From contig NZ_JABBGG010000004.1 in assembly GCF_012927275.1 (NCBI RefSeq), positions 310,001 to 374,000 on the forward strand: a stretch of DNA of 64,000 nucleotides, in the 5' to 3' direction. Positions 29,872-38,712 of this stretch are shown in pieces. The stretch is from Massilia polaris (GTDB taxonomy: Bacteria; Pseudomonadota; Gammaproteobacteria; Burkholderiales; Burkholderiaceae_D). Under the pieces are notes generated by a model. That model had not been told where the DNA came from. It saw only the letters and a program-made list of their open reading frames with translations, and did not search any database. Every line of letters starts with the position of its first letter. The first letter of the stretch is position 1. The position numbers were made by a program, and so were the translations under genes.

Positions 29872-30564
29872 ATGTTAAAGAGAATCCTCATCGCCTCGCT
29901 GTACCTGTTTTCCTCCCCTGGCGTTGCCTCGGCCGACCTGACCGAGCAGGAAATCCGCTGGCTCAAGGCGGCGTCGCCGGTCCTGGCGTATTCCAAGAAA
30001 ATCAAGCTTCCCATTGATGTTGTCGTCCAGCCAAAGGCGCGTCCTGGCACGGTGCCGTTCGCCATGGGCTTCGTCGATGGACGCTGCAAGCTGGTGCTGT
30101 CGATGCGCGGCAACCCGGAAGCGGAAGCCGTCCTGAAAGATGTGCCGGAAGCCAGGCACCGCCTGCTGATCGAAACGATGGCGGCACACGAGCTGGGCCA
30201 CTGCTGGCGCTACGCGCAGGGCGTCTGGCACACATTACCTGCCGGCTTCACCGAAGTCGGCGAAGAATTTGCCGACGACAAATCCCTGCGCGAAGAATCG
30301 AAAGCGCTACGCGAAAACCGGCGCGAAGAAGGCTACGCCGACCTCGTCGCGCTGGCCTGGACCAGGCACAGGAATCCTGATCAGTACGCGAGCGTGTATG
30401 GCTGGCTGGAATCTGTGCGCGGCCATCACCCTGAGGTGCGTACTGCCCACGACACCTGGGCGTGGGTCAAGCTCGCCAGGGACGCGAGCGTGTTCGGGTC
30501 CACCGACAACCCGTTCGAAGACGTGCGCGCGACCTGGAGCCGCGGCCTGCTCGAGGATGAGTAA
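29872..30564 (+). CDS. Putative secreted HExxH metalloprotein, paralogue A
   Basis: 230 residues from the ATG at 29872 (AAGGAG 7 nt upstream). Signal peptide MLKRILIASLYLFSSPGVASA. The centre holds MAAHELGHCWR (HExxH) and, ~45 residues on, REEGYADLVALAW, whose Glu or Asp could be the third zinc ligand. GRCKLVLSMRGNPEAE precedes it. The next gene encodes a protein with the same layout and overlaps by 8 bp. The family is not one I can name; a periplasmic zinc peptidase is the natural guess, unproven. Confidence 0.7.
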   Translation: MLKRILIASLYLFSSPGVASADLTEQEIRWLKAASPVLAYSKKIKLPIDVVVQPKARPGTVPFAMGFVDGRCKLVLSMRGNPEAEAVLKDVPEARHRLLIETMAAHELGHCWRYAQGVWHTLPAGFTEVGEEFADDKSLREESKALRENRREEGYADLVALAWTRHRNPDQYASVYGWLESVRGHHPEVRTAHDTWAWVKLARDASVFGSTDNPFEDVRATWSRGLLEDE

Positions 30565-31216
30565 GCTGTGGCGCCCGGCCTGCGCGGCGCTGGCGCTGCT
30601 GTGCGCCAGCCTTCCCGTGCCGGCCGCCGAGGCCAGCGAGCAGCAATGGATCGCCGCCGCGCGCTACGCGGTAGCGTTCGGCAAAGCGCATGGGCTCGAC
30701 ATCGTGATGGAGGTCGCGCACGGCAATGGCCTGTCCGGCCACACGCCAATCGGTATATGGAATGAGAACGGCCGCTGCACCCTGGTGGTGTCGGTGCGCG
30801 ACAACCCGACCGCGCGCCGACTCGAGGCGATGATCGATCCGGCCTTGCTCGAGCTGTTCCTGCAAGGCGCGGCGATGCACGAAGTAGGCCATTGCTACCG
30901 CCGCCTCAACGGTTATCCGCACAACGAAAAGCTGCTGCCCGTCGTCGGCTGGTTCGGTCCGGTGCGCAACTGGTTCGCGCGCCGCATCCGTACCGAGGAA
31001 GCGTTTGCCGACATGACCGAGATCGCCTGGCTGGCGCGTTACCACCCGGAGCGCTTCGACGCGATGGTCGCGCAGATCCAGCGCGTGCGCCGCCGGTTCC
31101 TTGAGCCAAAACACGATACCCTGGCGTGGCTGGACGTCGCCCGCCGCGATGGCGCGGTCGATGCCGAAGGAAATATTTTCGCGCTGGCCGGGCAGCGAAT
31201 GTTGAGATATCAATAA
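30557..31216 (+). CDS. Putative secreted HExxH metalloprotein, paralogue B
   Basis: 219 residues from the ATG at 30557, overlapping paralogue A by 8 bp, so the pair is translationally coupled. Signal peptide (LWRPACAALALLCASLPVPA). Key motifs AMHEVGHCYRRLNG and EEAFADMTEIAWLARYHPE align with AAHELGHCWRYAQG and EEGYADLVALAWTRHRNPD in paralogue A, as does GRCTLVVSVRDNPTARRLE. The shared Cys right after HExxH is unusual. A tandem duplication of one ancestral gene is the simplest origin. Function unknown. Confidence 0.7.
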   Translation: MSKLWRPACAALALLCASLPVPAAEASEQQWIAAARYAVAFGKAHGLDIVMEVAHGNGLSGHTPIGIWNENGRCTLVVSVRDNPTARRLEAMIDPALLELFLQGAAMHEVGHCYRRLNGYPHNEKLLPVVGWFGPVRNWFARRIRTEEAFADMTEIAWLARYHPERFDAMVAQIQRVRRRFLEPKHDTLAWLDVARRDGAVDAEGNIFALAGQRMLRYQ

Positions 31217-31300
31217 CTCTTTATGTACGTTCTCGCACAGATCGGTTGGGCGAACGGGCGTTAAATCGTGTACCAACAATACACATGAAGGGACAACACC

Positions 31301-32260
31301 ATGAAAGCACTTAGCGCAACCCTGCTGGCGACTGCCCTCAGCGCCAGTTTTTCCGTCCATGCAGCCGGCAACCCGAGCGATCCGGCCAGCTACAAGAACA
31401 TGAGCCAGAAGGCCGCCGCCGACTACAAGGCCGCGTCGGCAAACTGCACTGGCATGGGCGGCGCCGCCCGCCAGGTTTGCGTCGAGGAAGCCAAGGTTGC
31501 GCGCGCCCGTGCTGAAGCCGATGCCGTCGCCCAATACAAGAACACCCAGAAGGACCGCACCAAGGCGCGCACCGCGCTGGCCAATGCCGACCACGCGCTG
31601 GCCAAGGCCAAGTGCGCAGCCATGACCGGCGGCGAGAAAGACAGCTGCCTGAGCACCGCGCACACCGTCCACACCGCGGCACTGGACGATGCCAAGGCTG
31701 ACCGCAACATGGCGGTTGCCAGCACCAATCCGGCCAGCCCTGTCACCAGCACCGAAACGCGCGACCCTGCCAAGGCAGCCGCCGTCGACAAGTGCGCGCA
31801 GATCGCCGGCCAGCCGACCACGGGTTGCCTGATCCAGCACGAAGGCAAAACCATCGCCGACCGCACCGAGCGTGCCACCGAGCGTACCGCGATAACCGCC
31901 GATAGCGCAGCCCAGCGCACCGACAACGCCGCTGAACGCGCCGGCGACAAGACCGAGCGTATGGCTGAGAACGCCGCTGCGAAGACCGAACGCGCCGGCG
32001 ACACCATTGCCGCCAAGACCAAAAACGTCGCTGCGGAGACCAAGGAAAACGTGGCCGACGCCGTCATCACGACCAAGATCAAGGCCGACCTGTTCGCGGA
32101 ACCTGAGCTGAAGGCGCTGGCGATCGACGTCGATACCGAGAACGGCGTGGTCAACCTGAGCGGCTTCGTGGCATCCAAGGCGGAAGCCGACAAGGCGGTG
32201 CGGCTGGCGAAAGGCGTCAAGGGCGTGACCAACGTGAAGAACTCGCTGAAAGTGAAGTAA
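31301..32260 (+). CDS. Exported BON-domain protein
   Basis: 319 residues. Signal peptide ending AHA/SVHA near residue 21. The first half contains regularly spaced cysteines (SANCTGMGG, ARQVCVEEA, KAKCAAMTGG, KDSCLSTAH, VDKCAQIAG, TGCLIQHEG) in a lysine/alanine-rich helical context. The middle has repeated Thr-Glu-Arg units (RTERATERT, AERAGDKTERMAENAAAKTE). The last ~75 residues are a BON domain (VITTKIKADLFAEPELKAL ... NLSGFVASKAEADKA). BON domains bind phospholipid or envelope components and occur in stress proteins such as OsmY. Own transcription unit, followed by a hairpin. Confidence 0.88.
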   Translation: MKALSATLLATALSASFSVHAAGNPSDPASYKNMSQKAAADYKAASANCTGMGGAARQVCVEEAKVARARAEADAVAQYKNTQKDRTKARTALANADHALAKAKCAAMTGGEKDSCLSTAHTVHTAALDDAKADRNMAVASTNPASPVTSTETRDPAKAAAVDKCAQIAGQPTTGCLIQHEGKTIADRTERATERTAITADSAAQRTDNAAERAGDKTERMAENAAAKTERAGDTIAAKTKNVAAETKENVADAVITTKIKADLFAEPELKALAIDVDTENGVVNLSGFVASKAEADKAVRLAKGVKGVTNVKNSLKVK

Positions 32261-32286
32261 TCGCGGCCGGTTTCCGGCCGCACAGG

Positions 32287-32312
32287 AAAGGGGAGCTGCG
32301 GCTCCCCTTTCT
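32287..32312 (+). terminator. Terminator after the BON gene
   Basis: AAAGGGGAGC - TGCG - GCTCCCCTTT, perfect 10-bp stem with a short T/C tail. Confidence 0.7.
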
Positions 32313-32374
32313 GATGGTGTGGTTGAATGGCGCCGCAACATGAAACCTTTGGTACCACAGCCGGTGCGGCGGGG

Positions 32375-32380
32375 TATAAT
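32375..32380 (+). promoter_or_regulatory. Perfect -10 box directly before the HDOD gene
   Basis: TATAAT ends 7 nt before the GTG at 32388, so transcription would begin at or next to the start codon. No good -35 hexamer is seen (GGTACC region is poor), so promoter strength is uncertain. Confidence 0.5.
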
Positions 32381-32387
32381 TTTTGCC

Positions 32388-33227
32388 GTGAACAGACTAG
32401 AAGCCTTTGGATACATCGCCGCACAGGCCGCCCGCGGGGATATGACCTTTCCCACCAGCGTGAATGCCGCCCTGCGCCTGCAGCTCGCCCTCGACGATCC
32501 CAATTGCCATATCGAGGATGCCATCAAGCTTGTGCTGGCCGAGCCGCAACTTGCCGCGCGCACGGTGGCGCTGGCCAACTCGGCCGCCTTCAACCGCAAC
32601 GGCGACGCCCCGATCACCAACGCGCGCGCCGCTGTCATGCGGGTCGGTTACCGCAGCCTGCAGACCTTGGTCGCAAGCCTGGTGGTGCGCCAGTTCGGCA
32701 CCCGCATCGTGGACCCGGCGATCCGCGCCAAGGCCGAACGGTTGTGGGAACACACGGCGCACGTCGCCGCGCTGTCCCAGGTGATCGCCAAGCGCGTCAC
32801 CTTCGTCAATCCCGATACCGCCGTGTTCGCCGCGATCATGCATGAGGTCGGCGGGTTCTACCTGTTGTCGCGCGCCGACGAATTCCCCGGCCTGCTCGAC
32901 GAGGACCCGGAAAAATGGTCGGAGCTGTGCGAAGACGTGGTCAGCCGCGAGGTGCTGGCCAAGCTGTCGGTGCCCGAGCCGGTGCGCGGCGCCATCGAAG
33001 CGCTGCGCGACGCATGGCTTAGCATGCCGCCATGCACCTTGCTCGACACCTTGATCCTGGCCAACCAGTTCTCGCCGGTACCTTCGCCGTTGGCAGCGCC
33101 GGTGCTGGACATGCCGGCCCATGAGGACTCGGTGCTCGATTTCGTGCTTGACGGCGACACGCTGGAAAGTATCCTGAAAGAGTCGGCCGATGAGGTCAAG
33201 TCGATGAGCACGGCGCTGCTGGTCTGA
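32388..33227 (+). CDS. HDOD domain-containing protein
   Basis: 279 residues from the GTG at 32388 (VNRLEAFGYIAAQAARGD). The ATGs at 32340 and earlier lie upstream of a perfect TATAAT box and are unlikely starts. The HDOD domain spans most of the protein: FPTSVNAALRLQLALDDPNC, AIKLVLAEPQLAARTVALAN, RVGYRSLQTLVASLVVRQF, LWEHTAHVAALSQVIAKRV and AAIMHEVGGFYLL. HDOD proteins are non-catalytic relatives of HD phosphohydrolases found in signalling. No partner domain is present. The mRNA may be leaderless. Confidence 0.88.
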   Translation: MNRLEAFGYIAAQAARGDMTFPTSVNAALRLQLALDDPNCHIEDAIKLVLAEPQLAARTVALANSAAFNRNGDAPITNARAAVMRVGYRSLQTLVASLVVRQFGTRIVDPAIRAKAERLWEHTAHVAALSQVIAKRVTFVNPDTAVFAAIMHEVGGFYLLSRADEFPGLLDEDPEKWSELCEDVVSREVLAKLSVPEPVRGAIEALRDAWLSMPPCTLLDTLILANQFSPVPSPLAAPVLDMPAHEDSVLDFVLDGDTLESILKESADEVKSMSTALLV

Positions 33228-33332
33228 ACGGGCCGCGTACGGTCGCGAGACCGAACGGCTTGGTGGCGGGAACCTAATCCCCGGCCCGGCTTCTAACCCG
33301 ACAAAAGGACAAAGTCTGGTCCGGGAGGAGGT

Positions 33333-34703
33333 ATGTTCCGACGTTCCGGCGTGCCGGTCGCGAGCTGGCTGCACGCGCTGGCCGCTTGCCTGCTCATCTT
33401 CTTGTGCGCGCCGTCCGCAAGTGCGGTCGCGCCTGTCGCCGTGCTCACGATCGACGGCGCGATTGGCCCTGCCAACGCCGATTATGTGGTGCGCGGCATC
33501 GCGCGCGCCGCGCGCGACGGCAGCCAGCTCGTCATCCTCCAGATCGATACGCCCGGCGGACTCGACACCGCCATGCGCGACGTCATCAAGGCCATCCTGA
33601 CCGCGCCGCTGCCGGTCGCCAGCTATGTCGCGCCCGGCGGCGCACGGGCTGCCAGCGCCGGCACTTATATCCTTTACGCCAGCCATATCGCGGCGATGGC
33701 GCCCGGCACCAACATCGGTGCGGCCACGCCCGTGCAGGTGGGCATCGGCCCCGACCGCGGCGCCAGGCCGCCCATCGGCAAGGATGGCGCGGGCAAGGAC
33801 GACAGCACCGCCGGCGCCATGGCGCGCAAGCAAATGAACGACGCCGCCGCCTACATCCGCGGCCTCGCCCAAATGCGCGGCCGCAATGCCGACTGGGGAG
33901 AACGCTCGGTGCGCGAATCGCTCAGCCTGCCGGCCGGCGAGGCCCTCAAGCTGCAGGTGATCGACCTGGTGGCGCCCGATGTGCAGGCGCTGGTCAAGGC
34001 GCTGCACGGCCGCAAGGTGCAGGTGCTGGGGCGCGAGCTTACCCTCGATACGGCAGGCGCGCCGATCAACTCCATCCAGCCAGACTGGCGCACGCGAGCG
34101 CTGTCGGCGCTGACCAATCCCAGCATCGCGCTGATCCTGATGACGCTCGGCATCTACGGCCTGATGTTCGAATTCATGAGCCCCGGCGCGGTGGCGCCCG
34201 GAGTGATCGGCGCGCTCTGCCTGCTGCTGGGGCTGTACGGACTGCAGCTGCTGCCGGTTAATTACGCCGGCCTGGCGTTCATCCTGCTGGGCATCGGATT
34301 CATGATCGGCGAAGCCTTCCTGCCGAGTTTCGGCATTCTTGGATTAGGCGGCGTGGCGGCCTTCGTCGCTGGCGCGCTGATGCTGATCGATACCGAGTTG
34401 CCGGATTACGGCGTTCCGGTCGGACTTGTCGCCGCCGTCGCGATCGTCAGCGCCGTGCTGATCGGTGCGACCGCCAGCATCGCGCTGAAGACGCGGCGCC
34501 GCGCCGTGTTCGGCGGTCCGTCCGATATCATCGGCAGCATTGCCGAAGTGCTGGACGACACGGCCGGCGGCGAGGGCTGGGCCAATGTACGCGGCGAAAC
34601 CTGGCGCGTGACGAGCGCCACGCCGCTCAGGCGCGCGCAGACGGTGCGCGTGGTCGGCCGCAGCGGGCCGTTGCTCGAGGTGGTTCCTGCAGAACATCCA
34701 TAA
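33333..34703 (+). CDS. NfeD-family membrane protein with ClpP-like serine protease domain
   Basis: 456 residues after a strong GGGAGGAGG site. Signal/anchor helix at the N-terminus, then a ClpP-class protease domain (~35-230): IDTPGGLDTAMRDVI, the nucleophile Ser in GGARAASAGTYIL and a likely catalytic Lys in ARKQMNDAAAYIRGL. Four or five membrane helices follow (~255-385), and an OB-fold C-terminal domain ends the protein (GSIAEVLDDTAGGEGWANV). Long NfeD proteins cleave or handle the partner slipin, encoded 14 bp downstream. Together they are thought to organise membrane microdomains or membrane protein quality control. Confidence 0.92.
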   Translation: MFRRSGVPVASWLHALAACLLIFLCAPSASAVAPVAVLTIDGAIGPANADYVVRGIARAARDGSQLVILQIDTPGGLDTAMRDVIKAILTAPLPVASYVAPGGARAASAGTYILYASHIAAMAPGTNIGAATPVQVGIGPDRGARPPIGKDGAGKDDSTAGAMARKQMNDAAAYIRGLAQMRGRNADWGERSVRESLSLPAGEALKLQVIDLVAPDVQALVKALHGRKVQVLGRELTLDTAGAPINSIQPDWRTRALSALTNPSIALILMTLGIYGLMFEFMSPGAVAPGVIGALCLLLGLYGLQLLPVNYAGLAFILLGIGFMIGEAFLPSFGILGLGGVAAFVAGALMLIDTELPDYGVPVGLVAAVAIVSAVLIGATASIALKTRRRAVFGGPSDIIGSIAEVLDDTAGGEGWANVRGETWRVTSATPLRRAQTVRVVGRSGPLLEVVPAEHP

Positions 34704-34717
34704 CAAGGAGAACAAGC

Positions 34718-35497
34718 ATGATTTTCGAAATCGGTTTTGGGGCCGGGCTGCTGGTGCTGATCGTGGCCACGCTGTTCGGCATGTCGGTGCGCATCCTGCG
34801 CGAGTACGAGCGTGGCGTGGTGTTCCAGCTGGGCAGGTTCTGGCGGGTCAAGGGGCCGGGCCTGATCCTGCTGATTCCGGTCGTCCAGCAGATGGTGCGG
34901 GTGGACCTGCGCACCATCGTCCTCGACGTGCCGACGCAGGACGTGATCTCGCGCGACAACGTGTCGGTGAAGGTCAACGCGGTGCTGTATTTCCGGGTGA
35001 TCGATCCGGCACGCGCGATCATCCAGGTGGCCAACTTCCTTGAGGCGACCAGCCAGCTGGCGCAGACCACGCTGCGCTCGGTCCTGGGCAAGCATGAGCT
35101 GGACGACATGCTGGCCGAGCGCGAGCGGCTCAACATCGATATCCAGCAAGTGCTGGACGCGCAGACCGATGCATGGGGAATCAAGGTGGCCAACGTCGAG
35201 ATCAAGCATGTCGACCTGGACGAGTCGATGATCCGCGCGATCGCGCGCCAGGCCGAAGCCGAGCGCGAGCGGCGCGCCAAGGTGATTCATGCGGAAGGGG
35301 AGCTGCAGGCTTCGGAAAAACTGATGCAGGCAGCCCAGGTGCTGGCCCAACAGCCGGGGGCGATGCAGTTGCGCTACATGCAAACCCTGACCACCCTGGC
35401 GACGGACAGGACCTCGACGGTGGTGTTCCCGATGCCGATCGAACTGTTCGAGCTGATTGCCGGCCGGGTCGCCCCGGACCGGCCGCGCTCTACTTAA
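34718..35497 (+). CDS. Slipin (SPFH/stomatin family)
   Basis: 259 residues. N-terminal membrane anchor (FGAGLLVLIVATLFGMSV), the SPFH domain (EYERGVVFQLGRFWRVKGPG ... ISRDNVSVKVNAVLYFRV) and a coiled-coil tail (RQAEAERERRAKVIHAEGE). It follows nfeD by 14 bp, the standard pairing. Slipins oligomerise into membrane rings and scaffold the protease partner. Its 3' end overlaps the convergent lipoprotein gene by 8 bp. Confidence 0.94.
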   Translation: MIFEIGFGAGLLVLIVATLFGMSVRILREYERGVVFQLGRFWRVKGPGLILLIPVVQQMVRVDLRTIVLDVPTQDVISRDNVSVKVNAVLYFRVIDPARAIIQVANFLEATSQLAQTTLRSVLGKHELDDMLAERERLNIDIQQVLDAQTDAWGIKVANVEIKHVDLDESMIRAIARQAEAERERRAKVIHAEGELQASEKLMQAAQVLAQQPGAMQLRYMQTLTTLATDRTSTVVFPMPIELFELIAGRVAPDRPRST

Positions 35498-37199
35498 CGG
35501 TCAGCAGTTCGACGTCGAAGATCAGCACCGAGTTGGCCGGGATCGACGCCGAGGCGCGCGAGCCGTACGCCAGCTCCGCGGGGACCACCAGCGTGCGCTT
35601 GCCGCCAGCTTTCATGCCCAGCACGCCGCGGTCCCAGCCTTCGATGACAGAGCCGACGCCAAGCGGGAATGCGAACGGGCCGCGCGTGGCCGAGCTGTCG
35701 AACTGCGCGCCGCGCTTGTTGGGGGCAGTTTCGCTGTACAGCCAACCCGTGTAGTTGACGGTCAGGGACTTGCCCGGGACTGCCATGGCGCCGCCGCCGA
35801 CCACCGTGTCGGTGATGACCAGTCCGTCCTGCGGCGTCGCCGCCATCGTGCCCGTGGTGCGCGCCGCATTGGTCGCCGCCACGATCAGGCTGCGTGTTGC
35901 GCCGGCATTCGCCGCGTAGCTGAACGCCACGCCGGTGGCCGATTGTCCCTGGAGCGGGCAGGTGCCTGCGCCGAACGCCCAGCTGACGTCGAAGACGTTC
36001 TTGCCGGTTGGACGTGGGGTGAACTTGCCCGAATAGCTGCAGCGCAAGGTGGTCGCGCTGAAGGTGCCGTCGGCGTTAACCAGCATGATGTGATGGCCAA
36101 GCGTGCCGGCCATGCGCTGGCTGCCGACCAGGTCGGACAGCTTGGCGGGCGCGTTGTAGCGGTAGCTTGCTTCCGCAATGCCGGCGCCCGAAAACGGCAG
36201 GGTGCTGCCACCGATCGCAATCGTGCCGGCCAGGCTTACCAGCGACGAATAGTTTGCAGTCAGGCTGCCCAGCACGGCCGGGTTCGGCCCGAAGTCCTTG
36301 AGGTCGTTCGCATTGAAGCTACCTGCCGACGAGCTGCCGCTCCCCTGCACGAAGCCGGTCGGCGACAGCGCCCCGGACGTGGCGGTGCCGTAGAAGCCCC
36401 AGTATTGGCCATTTTCCAGCACGAGCGAGTTGAACAGGCGGCCGGTGGCAGTCAGCTTGCCCGCGTACATGCCTTGCGCACCAAGCTGGGAGACCAGCGT
36501 GTTCAGCGTGAAATCGATGTTCGCTGCGAATGCGGCGGGGTCGGTGGACAGGGTGACCGTCCCCAGCAGGTTACGCACGACCACGTTCGCGTCCAGGCCG
36601 CTGTAAGCAAGCTGGCGTTGCGGTGTATTGAGCGCGGTGGTGAAGGCGCCCGCGACCAGCGCCCGTTTGGCGATTTCGTCGCGGTCGGTGAGCTGGGCGC
36701 CAGCCATGATCTTGATCGCGGCGGAGGCGCGGGTCATGATTTTACGATCCAACAAGTCCACCCAATATGTCTTGCCTGCCGCATCCGCCGGGCGGCCGAA
36801 CAGGTTGCGGTAGACCGCGTCGATAAACACGTTATTGTCGCCGGAGTACAGCGCTTGCGATTCGGCACTCGTACCGAAGCCATCGATCACTAAAGCCACC
36901 TGGCTGTTGCTGTCGAACGCCACGCTGAGGTCGGCGATGTTGGTCGGCGCACCCAGGTTGCTCAGCAGCTGGGCGAAGTAGTCCACGCCACCCGAATCGC
37001 CCGGGCGTCCGAAATAGCCGACGTAAATATGCTGGACAACGTCGTAGTAGGCGCTTGCCGGCTGCGCCTGGGCGGCCACGGTAGCGGACATCCGCGACGC
37101 TACGGTCGCCGGCTGCGAATCCGGACTGCGGTCTGCCCCGCAGGCGGCTAACAGGACGGACAGGGAACACAGGGCTGCATATTTCATCGGCTTGGTCAT
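35490..37199 (-). CDS. DUF4214 + FKBP-type peptidyl-prolyl isomerase lipoprotein
   Basis: 569 residues from the ATG at 37199 (the ATG at 37187 is equally possible). Lipobox LLAAC near residue 20 marks a lipoprotein. Residues ~45-200 contain DUF4214-type units (VQHIYVGYFGRPGDSGGVDY and VYRNLFGRPADAAGKTYWVD), usually found in S-layer or RTX-like surface proteins. The middle (~230-460) is an unassigned beta-rich region. The last ~105 residues are an FKBP domain (LTVNYTGWLYSE, VIEGWDRGVLGMKAGGKR, LAYGSRASASIPANSVLIF). The combination suggests a surface lipoprotein that folds proline-containing exported proteins; function is inferred. Confidence 0.85.
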   Translation of the reverse strand: MTKPMKYAALCSLSVLLAACGADRSPDSQPATVASRMSATVAAQAQPASAYYDVVQHIYVGYFGRPGDSGGVDYFAQLLSNLGAPTNIADLSVAFDSNSQVALVIDGFGTSAESQALYSGDNNVFIDAVYRNLFGRPADAAGKTYWVDLLDRKIMTRASAAIKIMAGAQLTDRDEIAKRALVAGAFTTALNTPQRQLAYSGLDANVVVRNLLGTVTLSTDPAAFAANIDFTLNTLVSQLGAQGMYAGKLTATGRLFNSLVLENGQYWGFYGTATSGALSPTGFVQGSGSSSAGSFNANDLKDFGPNPAVLGSLTANYSSLVSLAGTIAIGGSTLPFSGAGIAEASYRYNAPAKLSDLVGSQRMAGTLGHHIMLVNADGTFSATTLRCSYSGKFTPRPTGKNVFDVSWAFGAGTCPLQGQSATGVAFSYAANAGATRSLIVAATNAARTTGTMAATPQDGLVITDTVVGGGAMAVPGKSLTVNYTGWLYSETAPNKRGAQFDSSATRGPFAFPLGVGSVIEGWDRGVLGMKAGGKRTLVVPAELAYGSRASASIPANSVLIFDVELLTVK

Positions 37200-37275
37200 C
37201 ACACGCTTTCGGTCAGCAAAAAAGGGGTCTTGTAAATCCGAAAGATTATACCGGGGCATGTGTAGAAGATTTTCG

Positions 37276-38703
37276 CTAATTTGTAAGGCAGGCCGCGAAG
37301 TCCTCGAAGGCGCCATAGGCCGGTTCGGTCGGGCGAACGGTGCCGCACAAGTCGGCGCCGGCCAGCGGCGTCGCATCGCGCCGCGGTGCATCGCCGCGCC
37401 AGCGCAGGTCGAGACCCGCCGATGCCGAGAACAGGTCGCGCACCGGATGCGCGCCGGTGAACAGCCGCGTCACGCCAGTGTCGAGATTGTCGTCCTCGCG
37501 CAACGCGGCGCCATCGCGCGCCACGATCCTTCCGTCGACGATGTTGCCGTGAATCTCAGCGCCGCTTTCCGGCCATCGCGCCTTCATGCCTGCGGTATCC
37601 AGCAGGGTGTTGTGGGTGACGGTCGTCGCCGCAGCGCGGTTCAGGTAGATCCCCTCGTCCGAGCACGAAGCGACGAGGTTCGAATCGATCACGCCGCCAT
37701 CCTGTTCCGGCACGCAGCGCTTGCCGCGGCAATGCGCGGCGATGCTGCCGGCGCCGCCAAACGACAGGCCGGTGCGCTGTCCCGGCACGCTGCGCAGCCT
37801 GTTCTCGCAGATGACGACGTTGCGTTCGATCCGGTTGCCCTTGCCGCCGCCGCGCGCCTGCACGCCGAAGCTGGCCCGATCGCCTTTCGCCTTGGCAAAG
37901 TCGCTGACGAGGTTGGCGCGGATCGTCCAGTTGCTGGCGGCGGCCAGGTCGACCGCGCCGACGGCTGCCGCGGTGTCGCGCGGGCGGGTATTGCTGATTG
38001 TATTGTTCTCGATGACGCCGTTATCCGGATAGGCGTTGCCGTTGCCGCCAATCTTGAAAGGCGTATTGAAATCGGTCACCGTGTTATTGCGGGCGACGAA
38101 GCCGGCGCCGCGGCCGATCACATGGAATGCGTGGTCGCAGCCGTCATGCGTCTTGCAGGCGCCGCGGATGTGCAGGTTCTCGAAGGTCCAGTTGGGCGAG
38201 GCGACCAGGAAACCTCCGGGAAGACCGAACTCCAGCGTCACGCTGCCCGGCAGGCCGGCACGCACGGTGACGCCGCTGGCGCTGCTGGTCGCCAGATAGG
38301 GACGGCCGTTGAAATGATAGGTGCCCGGCGCAAACGTGATCACGTCTCCCGGCTGCGCCTTTTCGATTGCCTTGACCGCGGCGTCCGCGTTGTCTACCGC
38401 GACCACGAGTCCGGAAGGCGCAGGCGTGGCCGGCGCAGGCTGCGCGCCGGCGCGCAGCGCTGGAAGGGCCGCCAGCGGTGCTCCCCGTTCCAGTTCGTTG
38501 AAGGTAAGCGCAAACCAGGCGCCGATCCGCGCCCAACCGTTTCCGGCGAGGCGGGTTTCAATATAAGGGCCAAACTGGCGCGGCGGCAGCGCCATGCTTT
38601 CCAGCGTCCATGCAATGGCGGCCGCGGCGAACACGACGATCAGCAAAACGAAGAGGGCGATTTTCTTGATGGATGGCGAACGGCGCCGGGAGTTCTTGGG
38701 CAT
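37276..38703 (-). CDS. Membrane-anchored right-handed parallel beta-helix protein
   Basis: 475 residues. Basic N-terminus and one membrane helix (KKIALFVLLIVVFAAAAIAW), then a ~380-residue region of parallel beta-helix rungs recognised by repeated Asn-rich turns: NNTVTDFNTPFKIGG, GVIENNTISNTRP, NRIERNVVICENRL, GGVIDSNLVASC and TVTHNTLLDTAG. Such folds are typical of polysaccharide lyases and pectate-lyase-like proteins. An opening segment (AIEKAQPGDVITFAPGTYHF) is common to this group. It is 9 bp after a YdcF-type gene, so the two probably work together in the envelope, perhaps on a surface glycan. Confidence 0.8.
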   Translation of the reverse strand: MPKNSRRRSPSIKKIALFVLLIVVFAAAAIAWTLESMALPPRQFGPYIETRLAGNGWARIGAWFALTFNELERGAPLAALPALRAGAQPAPATPAPSGLVVAVDNADAAVKAIEKAQPGDVITFAPGTYHFNGRPYLATSSASGVTVRAGLPGSVTLEFGLPGGFLVASPNWTFENLHIRGACKTHDGCDHAFHVIGRGAGFVARNNTVTDFNTPFKIGGNGNAYPDNGVIENNTISNTRPRDTAAAVGAVDLAAASNWTIRANLVSDFAKAKGDRASFGVQARGGGKGNRIERNVVICENRLRSVPGQRTGLSFGGAGSIAAHCRGKRCVPEQDGGVIDSNLVASCSDEGIYLNRAAATTVTHNTLLDTAGMKARWPESGAEIHGNIVDGRIVARDGAALREDDNLDTGVTRLFTGAHPVRDLFSASAGLDLRWRGDAPRRDATPLAGADLCGTVRPTEPAYGAFEDFAACLTN

Positions 38704-38712
38704 TGGGTCTTC

